The position numbers and the translations under genes are program-made. Of a stretch of 11,192 nt of DNA, positions 6,237 to 11,192 are shown piece after piece. The DNA comes from UBA7398 sp964567545 (GTDB lineage: Bacteria > Actinomycetota > Actinomycetes > Nanopelagicales > Nanopelagicaceae). The stretch is taken from contig CAZMNB010000039.1 of NCBI GenBank assembly GCA_964567545.1, forward strand, positions 1 to 11,192, given 5' to 3'. The notes beneath the pieces were generated by a model that saw only the letters and a program-made list of their open reading frames with translations, did no database searches and was not told the origin of the DNA. The stretch's first letter is position 1. The number at the start of each line of letters is the position of its first letter.

Positions 6237-6992
6237 TTATGCCTCTGCTTTCAAATAGTCATGCAAAATAGTTCCAGGTACAAGTGCAAAATCTGCTTTC
6301 CAATAAAAAGATTCTACGGTTTCAAGTACTGGGAGTAAATGAAAAGGTGCAGTTTCATTCACTTCAATCGTCAATTTCGAAGGGCCGCGCCAGCATTCCT
6401 TAACTACTACATCTCCTAAAATTCTAGAAGTTATCTGATTAATGCCTTGGGTACCATCAATGTTTCGAATAACTTTATGATTGATGTTCTCGCGGAACGG
6501 AAAGTATTTTTCCAGTTCACTAACCTGCGCTGTTTGGCTACTTATTGGCATAATGGCTCGGGAAATCAGGTCAGTACCCCGAAAAACTTCAGCAACAATT
6601 TCATTATTAACCGTTTTAATTTTTGTGCTCCCCATTTTCTTGGGTTGGCCGTGAATCTCTCGCCCTTGGGTTAGCCCAACTTCAGAACTGATTAGAAGAT
6701 TCGTACTAAAGCCGCCAAAATGATCTACGCCGTTTGCGTTAACTTTTACGCCGATCATCACATTAGTTTCTTCAACTTCCCCCATGCCTTCAACAATTGG
6801 CATGTAGTAGTTATGAATCATTACTAAATCGCCGCTACTTTCAACTGGAAAATCAATGTGTTTTGCAATTGCGGCGGGATCGGTTCGATAAACCGTTGTC
6901 AAAATCGTTACATCTTTATATCGAATTGGGAACGGCGGGTACATCGGTGCGAGCTTCGGTGTGGACCAAATTCCCGCTACGTTTTGATTCAT
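6237..6992 (-). CDS. Acetoacetate-decarboxylase-fold enzyme, second gene of the glcD operon
   Basis: A 251-residue member of the acetoacetate decarboxylase (ADC) family, about the length of clostridial ADC (244). The key evidence is GREIHGQPKKMGS at about 110-122: K118 corresponds to the Schiff-base lysine and K119 to the neighbouring lysine that lowers its pKa, preceded by the family-typical S-E-V-G-L-T-Q-GRE segment. Established members decarboxylate acetoacetate to acetone; others in the superfamily are aldolases or dehydratases using the same lysine chemistry. Here it sits between an FAD-linked 2-hydroxyacid dehydrogenase (4 nt upstream) and an SDR (0 nt downstream), so a keto-acid intermediate as substrate is plausible, but I cannot say which or whether CO2 is lost. 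There is no clear ribosome binding site; coupling to the upstream gene is likely. Confidence 0.82.
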   Translation of the reverse strand: MNQNVAGIWSTPKLAPMYPPFPIRYKDVTILTTVYRTDPAAIAKHIDFPVESSGDLVMIHNYYMPIVEGMGEVEETNVMIGVKVNANGVDHFGGFSTNLLISSEVGLTQGREIHGQPKKMGSTKIKTVNNEIVAEVFRGTDLISRAIMPISSQTAQVSELEKYFPFRENINHKVIRNIDGTQGINQITSRILGDVVVKECWRGPSKLTIEVNETAPFHLLPVLETVESFYWKADFALVPGTILHDYLKAEA

Positions 6993-6996
6993 GTTT

Positions 6997-8400
6997 CTAA
7001 GCTTTGTTTTGAGATAAGACTTTGCCAGGATTCAGAATTCCGTTTGGATCCATTGCATCTTTAATGCTTCGCATTAGCGCTACTGCGCTTTCACCGGTCT
7101 CTTCAACTAAAGATTCAATCTTTCCCATGCCAATTCCATGCTCACCAGTGCAGGTACCGTTCATCGTAATGATCCGGGAAGCGAGCGCATGTGTTATCTC
7201 GCGGATATCGGATAACTCATTCGAGTTTGATGGGTCGGTAATAATCATGCAATGGAAATTCCCATCTGCAACATGTCCGAAAATACTGAACGGGTATTTA
7301 TGTTTATTAAGAATTTCATTACAAGCTTCAACTGCTTTTGCAAGCGCAGATAGTGGAACTGCCATATCGGTACTGACGATTCGCTTTCCTGGATAAATGT
7401 GAACGTTTGACCAATATGCATCATGTCGGGCTTGCCATAGTTTTCGGCGAGCGCTTTCATCACTTGTCCATTCAAAATTAGATCCGCCAAATTCGGCAAC
7501 AATTTCGGCAACGCCTTGGGCGTCAGATTCAACATTGGTTGGACTGCCATGAAATTCAAATAAAAGTGTTGGTTGTTCGGGGAGAGTTAAACCACTGTGT
7601 TTATTGGCATTTCTAACACTGGCTGCATCTAGAAATTCGCAACGCGCAATGTTTGTTCCCATTTGCACAATCGCAGCGGCAGCTGCAACGCCATCAGCCA
7701 ATGTTTCAAAGCGGACAATCGCAGCTGACATTTTCTCTGGTATCCCGAAAACTCTTAAAGTTATTTCAGTTATTACCGCCAAAGTACCTTCAGATCCCAC
7801 TAGTAATCGAGTTAAGTCATAACCTGCTGAAAGTTTTCTAGTTGGCCTGCCGGTTTTTATGATGGTGCCATCGGCTAATACGGCGGTAAGTGCTAAAACA
7901 TTTTCGCGCATGGAACCGTATTTAACGGTGGTAGTACCGGCGGCTCCAGTAGACGCCATGCCACCAATAGTTGCATCTGCACCTGGATCAACAGAGAAAA
8001 AAAGTCCTTCACTAGCGAGACGATTGTTAAGCGCGACTCGGGTTAACCCAGCTTCAACTCGTACCACTAAATCTGCGGGCGAAATCTCGATGATCTTGTT
8101 CATCTCAGTCATATCCAAACTGATGCCACCTTTAAGTGGCAGAACGTGACCTTCCAACGAAGAGCCGGCTCCAAAGGCAACGATTGGAATTAAATTCTGA
8201 TTGCAATATGCCAGGACTTTCGACACTTCTTCGGTGTTATGCGGGTATATAACTGCGGAAGGTAATACTGGTGGAAACGCAGATTCATCTCTGCTGTGTT
8301 GAACTAGAACCGATTCATTCGTAGTGAAGCGAGTGCCAAAAATTGATTTCAACTCTTCTATCTGTTTCGAATTGAGATCTACTCGGTTTACTGTTGACAT
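6997..8400 (-). CDS. FAD-linked D-lactate/D-2-hydroxyacid dehydrogenase (GlcD/LDHD family)
   Basis: A 467-residue flavoprotein oxidising a D-2-hydroxy acid to a 2-keto acid, passing electrons to a quinone or other acceptor. The FAD-binding (PCMH-type) half carries PIVAFGAGSSLEG (GAGSSLEG at 77-84), VDPGADATIGGMAST at 137-151 and GYDLTRLLVGSEGTLAVITE. The C-terminal FAD-oxidase half carries FGHVADGNFH at 374-383 and GTCTGEHGIGMGK at 415-427, plus the ending DPNGILNPGKV. These fit LDHD/GlcD more closely than alkyl-DHAP synthase or VAO-type oxidases. Length is normal and no break is seen. It is the first gene of a three-gene operon with the ADC-like and SDR genes. The ATG at 8400 has no ribosome binding site but lies 6 nt after a TATACT box, so translation is probably leaderless. 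D-lactate, glycolate or a sugar-derived hydroxy acid are all possible substrates. Confidence 0.9.
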   Translation of the reverse strand: MSTVNRVDLNSKQIEELKSIFGTRFTTNESVLVQHSRDESAFPPVLPSAVIYPHNTEEVSKVLAYCNQNLIPIVAFGAGSSLEGHVLPLKGGISLDMTEMNKIIEISPADLVVRVEAGLTRVALNNRLASEGLFFSVDPGADATIGGMASTGAAGTTTVKYGSMRENVLALTAVLADGTIIKTGRPTRKLSAGYDLTRLLVGSEGTLAVITEITLRVFGIPEKMSAAIVRFETLADGVAAAAAIVQMGTNIARCEFLDAASVRNANKHSGLTLPEQPTLLFEFHGSPTNVESDAQGVAEIVAEFGGSNFEWTSDESARRKLWQARHDAYWSNVHIYPGKRIVSTDMAVPLSALAKAVEACNEILNKHKYPFSIFGHVADGNFHCMIITDPSNSNELSDIREITHALASRIITMNGTCTGEHGIGMGKIESLVEETGESAVALMRSIKDAMDPNGILNPGKVLSQNKA

Positions 8401-8406
8401 TGTGGA

Positions 8407-8434
8407 AGTATAAAGCCATTGCGGTATATCGCAA
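8407..8434 (-). promoter_or_regulatory. Leaderless promoter of the glcD operon
   Basis: TTGCGA (8434-8429), a 16-nt spacer and TATACT (8412-8407) end 6 nt before the ATG at 8400. A transcript starting 7 nt after the -10 box would begin exactly at the A of the start codon. This is the clearest promoter in the window. Confidence 0.65.
8419..8434. promoter_or_regulatory. Palindromic operator candidate between glcD-like and yczE-like genes
   Basis: TTGCGGTATATCGCAA has perfect 5-base arms (TTGCG/CGCAA) and a symmetric TATA centre; only one base pair breaks symmetry (14 of 16 positions). It overlaps the glcD -35 box, and a TTGCGG -35 candidate on the plus strand, so one regulator could control both directions. 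The regulator is not in the window. Confidence 0.45.
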
Positions 8435-8460
8435 CAAATTTCAAATACTGGAATGGATTT

Positions 8461-8886
8461 ATGAGCACAGGATTACTAGCGAGAGCGCTTAAATTATTTG
8501 CGCCAGCTCGTGCGGTGCCAAAAACAACTTGGAGCGCGCCAAATTATTGGACAATCCGACCTAAAACTTTTTTAATACTTATTAGTGGTTTATTCATGAT
8601 GGGAATTGGTGGTTCGCATTCGGTTCAATCCAATTTAGGTAACCCTCCTTGGACCGTTTTGGCGCAAGGTATTTCTCACCAAGCAGGAATTTCGCTTGGT
8701 TGGGCTTTTTTTATAGTTAGTTGTTTTGTGCTTCTCATTTGGTTTCCACTAAAAGTAACACCAGGCTTTGGAACTATTGCTAATACTGTTTTCTTTGCGG
8801 CGTCACTCCAATTGGGTGTGACCTTAATTCCAGCACAACACAATTTCGTTCTCGTTGCTCGACAAGTTTTCAGTCAGTATGAATAA
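8461..8886 (+). CDS. YczE/YitT-like integral membrane protein, C-terminally shortened
   Basis: A 141-residue membrane protein of unknown function. After a basic cytoplasmic N-terminus (about 1-33) come three hydrophobic stretches: around 35-53, around 78-98 (LGWAFFIVSCFVLLIWFPL) and around 104-126. The spacing of SNLGNPPWTVLAQGISHQAGISLG and PLKVTPGFGTIAN resembles the YczE-type proteins, where similar Gly-Pro-Trp and PGFGT segments separate the helices. Those relatives have about 200 residues and five or so helices, so this copy seems to lack the last third. A TAA at 8884-8886 ends it, and I saw no continuation in another frame before the next gene at 8994. It may be a decaying gene or a short variant. 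A TTG at 8419 is in frame, but it lies inside the presumed operator, so the ATG is preferred; a weak TGGA precedes it. Confidence 0.6.
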   Translation: MSTGLLARALKLFAPARAVPKTTWSAPNYWTIRPKTFLILISGLFMMGIGGSHSVQSNLGNPPWTVLAQGISHQAGISLGWAFFIVSCFVLLIWFPLKVTPGFGTIANTVFFAASLQLGVTLIPAQHNFVLVARQVFSQYE

Positions 8887-8958
8887 AAACACCTCTTATT
8901 GAGCGCGGGCTCTCAACACAACCCTTTCTATTCAAAATTAAAAGAGCAGAATTCTTAT

Positions 8959-8975
8959 ATGCACATTTAGTGCAT
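8959..8975 (+). promoter_or_regulatory. Inverted repeat upstream of the HSD-like dehydrogenase
   Basis: ATGCAC and GTGCAT are perfect 6-base arms around ATTTA, ending 18 nt before the ATG at 8994 and just after the TTATAT (8955-8960) that could serve as a -10 box. Its position fits a repressor operator. The rest of the 107-nt gap (8887-8993) holds no gene; a weak TTGAG/CTCAA dyad at 8899-8916 follows the membrane-protein gene. Confidence 0.4.
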
Positions 8976-8993
8976 CTATGAAGGGCCTGCAAA

Positions 8994-9821
8994 ATGACTA
9001 GAACATATGTGGTTACCGGAGCCGCTTCCGGAATTGGAGCTTCAACTGTTTCACTTCTAAAAGAGCGAGATGTGTTGGTATACGGCATCGATTTACATAA
9101 CACCAGCATCAATTCGGATCTAAGTACAAAAGCTGGGCGGCTTGAAGCTGCAAAAGAAGCGATTGAGATGAGTGGCGGAAAAATCGATGGCGTAATTGCT
9201 TGTGCTGGGCTGGCACACCCGATTGCAAAAACAGTTTCTGTTAATTTCTTTGGTGTCACTGAATTCTTAACTGCGTTATTGCCAACTCTTACTAAAAGTT
9301 CAGCGCCAAGAGTTGCGGTAACTAGTTCGATGGCGTCATTAATGCCTAACTCTCCTGAATTGGTTGACGCCATGTTAGATAATGACGAACCAAGGGCGCT
9401 CGAAATCGCAGAGAGATTAGTTTCTGAGGGTCCAGAGTCTGCTGCTCTAATTTACGGATCTACAAAGCGAGCGCTAAGTAGGTGGGTGCGACGCGAAAGT
9501 ATCAAAGCGCAATGGGCTGGCGCTGGAATTCCCTTAAATGCAGTTGGTCCCGGAATCGTTGAAACTCCCATGGTTGCGGAAATGATTGCATCTCCAGAAG
9601 CTCGAGCTGGAATTGACGCTATGGTGCCTATGCCACTCAACTATTACATGAAGCCTAGACAGGTTGCTTATCTACTTGCTTGGTTGGTCAGCGATGAAAA
9701 CTCACATACCACCGGTCAGACTATTTATATAGATGGTGGTTCGGATGCGGTTCTGCGTGGCGATAACGTCTGGGATCTTTGCCAGAAATCTAAAACTACT
9801 TCTGAATTAATATCTCATTAA
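8994..9821 (+). CDS. Short-chain dehydrogenase similar to 3-alpha-hydroxysteroid dehydrogenase/carbonyl reductase
   Basis: An SDR of 275 residues. TGAASGIG is at 8-15, D33 in GIDLHN suggests NAD(H), CAG at 70-72 stands for the usual NAG, and N84, S112, Y154 and K158 (YGSTK) form the catalytic set. The pattern of a short N-terminal half (SDLSTKAGR, DGVIACAGL, VSVNFFGVTEFL), a long insertion between catalytic Ser and Tyr (about 42 residues), and an ending GQTIYIDGGSDAVLR matches the subfamily of Comamonas HsdA-type 3-alpha-HSD/carbonyl reductase. Members reduce steroids, xenobiotic carbonyls or simple ketones, so a broad carbonyl substrate is the safest label. GAAGGG (8980-8985) lies 8 nt before the ATG. 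The C-terminal tail after DAVLR is about 20 residues longer than in HsdA. Its last 26 bases overlap the convergent deiodinase-like gene. Confidence 0.87.
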   Translation: MTRTYVVTGAASGIGASTVSLLKERDVLVYGIDLHNTSINSDLSTKAGRLEAAKEAIEMSGGKIDGVIACAGLAHPIAKTVSVNFFGVTEFLTALLPTLTKSSAPRVAVTSSMASLMPNSPELVDAMLDNDEPRALEIAERLVSEGPESAALIYGSTKRALSRWVRRESIKAQWAGAGIPLNAVGPGIVETPMVAEMIASPEARAGIDAMVPMPLNYYMKPRQVAYLLAWLVSDENSHTTGQTIYIDGGSDAVLRGDNVWDLCQKSKTTSELISH

Positions 9822-10446
9822 GTGGTTTGCGCACCAATTCGGGTACTTCGCAATTCTCGGCTGGGTAACCAATCGGAAAAAGAATATATGGGCGCTCTGT
9901 TACGGGGCGCTCAAATATTTCGTTTAGGAAACCCATTGGATTTGGCGTGTGTGTAAGCGTAGAAAGTCCCATTGAATGCAAGCTCGCTATAAATAAACCG
10001 CAAGCAATCCCAACCGATTCGCTAACATAATAATTTTTCTGCAATGAGCCATCCGGTAGCGACGTTGATTTTTGTGCAAATGCAACCACAATCCATGGCA
10101 CCACATCTAGGTAACTTTTATCGGAATTTGTGCCGATATGCGCTAGAGCTTGTCGCCATGCGGGTGGCAATCGTCCGCCTTCGTAATTTTCACGTTCTTC
10201 TATTTCAGCAGCAACTCTAATTTTATGCTTCATCTCTGGATCGTTTGTTGCGACAAAAGTCCAAGGCTGTTGATGGGCTCCACTTGGTGATGTGTTAGCT
10301 GTTAAAACTGCGGTTTCTATTACCTCTTTAGGTACTGGTTCCTCGGAGAACATTCGCACGCTTCGACGGCCATCCATCAAATTGTAAAACTCTTTACCGC
10401 GTTTTATGCCTTCAGCAATTGGAATTTTTTCTGGTTGATAACGCAT
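9796..10446 (-). CDS. Iodotyrosine-deiodinase-type flavoprotein (nitroreductase superfamily)
   Basis: A 216-residue FMN enzyme predicted to remove halogen reductively from halotyrosines. The FMN-binding RRSVR is at 27-31, SPSGAH at 53-58 with PW at 61-62, and THTP at 165-168 followed by PIGYP near the end. Compared from memory with human IYD, the similarity runs over nearly the whole domain: VPKEVI, PSGAH-x-x-PWTFV, MKHKIR, SYLD and the closing RKPL-x-x-I. The three IYD residues that clamp the amino-acid part of the substrate (human E157, Y161, K182) have counterparts in E84, Y88 and K110. These residues separate IYD from ordinary nitroreductases and BluB. No membrane anchor is present, as expected for bacterial forms. 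The ATG has no ribosome binding site and appears leaderless. It lies 18 nt after pcp and overlaps the convergent SDR by 26 nt. Confidence 0.82.
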   Translation of the reverse strand: MRYQPEKIPIAEGIKRGKEFYNLMDGRRSVRMFSEEPVPKEVIETAVLTANTSPSGAHQQPWTFVATNDPEMKHKIRVAAEIEERENYEGGRLPPAWRQALAHIGTNSDKSYLDVVPWIVVAFAQKSTSLPDGSLQKNYYVSESVGIACGLFIASLHSMGLSTLTHTPNPMGFLNEIFERPVTERPYILFPIGYPAENCEVPELVRKPLNEILIQK

Positions 10447-10452
10447 TGTGTA

Positions 10453-10481
10453 AGCGTAACTAATTCAATTGGCGCAAGCAA
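10453..10481 (-). promoter_or_regulatory. Predicted leaderless promoter of the deiodinase-like gene inside the end of pcp
   Basis: TTGCTT (10481-10476), 17 nt, TACGCT (10458-10453), then 6 nt to the ATG at 10446. The same 6-nt spacing and a similar -10 to ATG stretch occur before the glcD-like gene. The -35 box overlaps the last codons of pcp, so the gene can be expressed independently of it. Confidence 0.5.
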
Positions 10482-11073
10482 CAGTTATTGCGGTAGTAAT
10501 TGCTTTAACCATATCGGTTAGTGGCAATGTAAATAGGCCTGGAAATTCAACATTTTGCTCGGTCATTAACGGCACATGGATAAAACCGCTTTTAATATTT
10601 GTTTTGAAAAGTGCGTGCTGCAAGTTATAAAAAATATGGTTACATACAAATGTTCCGGCTGAAAGTGAAGGTGCGGCTGCTATGCCGTTGGCAGAAATCC
10701 CCTCAACTATCTCTTTGATAGGTAGTGTTGTGAAATAAGCGGTAGGTCCACCACTAACAATTGGTTGATCAATCAGAATTACTCCGTTGTTATCAGCAAT
10801 TCGTGCATCATCTAAATTGACTGCAACTCGTTCTGGTGTGATCTGAGTCCGGCCTTCGGCTTGGCCAAGTGAAATAACCACATCTGGCTTTACATCTGTA
10901 ATCAATTTCAAAAGTTTTGCACTGGATTCACCGAATGTAACGGGGAGAATTGCGGTAGTAACAGCTATTCCGGGAATAGCTATTTTAGATATCTCGTGCA
11001 CAATTTCTTTTGATGGATTAAGTAATGACCCTGCAAAAGGCTCAAAACCTGTCAATAAAACTTTAGTATTCAA
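10465..11073 (-). CDS. pcp: Pyroglutamyl peptidase I (pyrrolidone-carboxylate peptidase)
   Basis: A cytoplasmic cysteine peptidase of 202 residues (family C15, usually 200-220) that removes N-terminal pyroglutamate from peptides. The opening LLTGFEPF with N19-P20-S21, the LPVTF segment at 43-47, the ITPERVAVN segment with catalytic E81, SAGTFVCN with nucleophile C144, and GFIHVPL with catalytic H166 together give a complete Glu-Cys-His triad. The start is TTG at 11073: GGGAGG (11083-11078) lies 4 nt before it, and no ATG or GTG fits the conserved N-terminus. The substrate supply would be scavenged peptides or protein turnover. It is followed by the iodotyrosine-deiodinase-like gene in the same orientation, an amino-acid-related theme, though that gene seems to have its own promoter. 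Confidence 0.93.
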   Translation of the reverse strand: MNTKVLLTGFEPFAGSLLNPSKEIVHEISKIAIPGIAVTTAILPVTFGESSAKLLKLITDVKPDVVISLGQAEGRTQITPERVAVNLDDARIADNNGVILIDQPIVSGGPTAYFTTLPIKEIVEGISANGIAAAPSLSAGTFVCNHIFYNLQHALFKTNIKSGFIHVPLMTEQNVEFPGLFTLPLTDMVKAITTAITVACAN

Positions 11074-11192
11074 CGCGCCTCCCGTGTGTAAAGAGATGCT
11101 ATTCCATTACATTCGCGGTAACCTATCCCCGAAGCTATAACGAACCACAGATTGCTAGATAAAGATCTGCGTTATGGGGGCGGACTCCGGAG
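11074..11192. other. Intergenic region upstream of pcp; no gene supported
   Basis: Apart from the pcp ribosome binding site (11078-11083) I see no gene in these 119 bases. On the plus strand an ATG at 11174 opens a frame to the window edge (M-G-A-D-S-G), which is too short to judge. On the minus strand all three frames close within about 60 bases of the edge, so only a short C-terminus of another gene could be present. No confident promoter or tRNA was recognised. Confidence 0.4.

Noticed and set aside
6237..6992. Assigning the ADC-like gene to acetone formation
   Set aside because: The lysine pair shows the fold and chemistry only; no CoA-transferase or thiolase is nearby, so acetoacetate as substrate is unsupported.
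7245..7559. Open reading frame of 104 codons on the minus strand inside the glcD-like gene
   Set aside because: It lies in another frame of a gene with complete conserved motifs and has no recognisable domain; it is a by-product of the real coding sequence.
8899..8916. TTGAG/CTCAA dyad after the membrane-protein gene as an intrinsic terminator
   Set aside because: The stem is only five pairs with a GC-rich loop, and no T-run follows in the plus direction.
11140..11192. GC-rich end of the window as the start of a tRNA
   Set aside because: The bases do not fit a tRNA 5' half (no T at position 8 after a seven-base arm, no D-arm), and the rest is outside the window.
1..11192. CRISPR array, insertion sequence, integrase, phage or defence genes
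   Set aside because: No direct repeat series, transposase motif, att-like duplication or defence domain was seen; the window consists of metabolic genes.

Overview
The window looks like part of a compact, AT-leaning (roughly 43-45% G+C by eye) actinobacterial genome, most like a streamlined freshwater planktonic actinobacterium of the Nanopelagicales (acI) type. This is an inference from gene style: very tight packing, tail-to-tail overlaps of stop codons, several promoters whose -10 box lies 6-9 nt before an ATG (leaderless transcripts), a Tat-exported sugar-binding protein, and oxidoreductase-rich catabolic clusters. No rRNA or other firm phylogenetic marker is present.

Layout. (1) 1-2551, minus strand: a kduD-like short-chain dehydrogenase, then a Tat-dependent sugar-binding protein of an ABC importer, then the start of a MalF-type permease whose frame closes close to the window edge. 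A 21-bp interrupted hairpin encloses the permease start codon. (2) 2667-3545, plus strand: a DapA-family aldolase/lyase divergent from the kduD-like gene. Together they suggest sugar-acid (2-keto-3-deoxy acid) catabolism. (3) 3534-5487: a PfkB/ribokinase-type kinase (minus) and an aldo-keto reductase (plus), divergent from back-to-back promoters. (4) 8400-5484, minus strand: a three-gene operon of an FAD-dependent D-lactate/2-hydroxyacid dehydrogenase, an acetoacetate-decarboxylase-fold enzyme and a short-chain dehydrogenase, packed with 4 and 0 nt between genes and apparently read from a leaderless promoter. (5) 8461-8886, plus: a YczE/YitT-like membrane protein that stops early. (6) 8994-9821, plus: a 3-alpha-hydroxysteroid-dehydrogenase-like SDR. 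(7) 11073-9796, minus: pyroglutamyl peptidase and an iodotyrosine-deiodinase-type flavoprotein, the latter with what looks like its own promoter inside the end of the peptidase gene. The final 119 bases hold no supported gene.

How they may work together. Regions 1-3 form a plausible uptake and breakdown module for a carbohydrate or sugar acid: ABC import, oxidation/reduction by SDR and AKR enzymes, aldol cleavage to pyruvate, and phosphorylation. Region 4 looks like a separate hydroxy/keto-acid oxidation operon with unknown substrate. Region 7 fits scavenging of peptides and modified tyrosines. All substrate assignments are inference.
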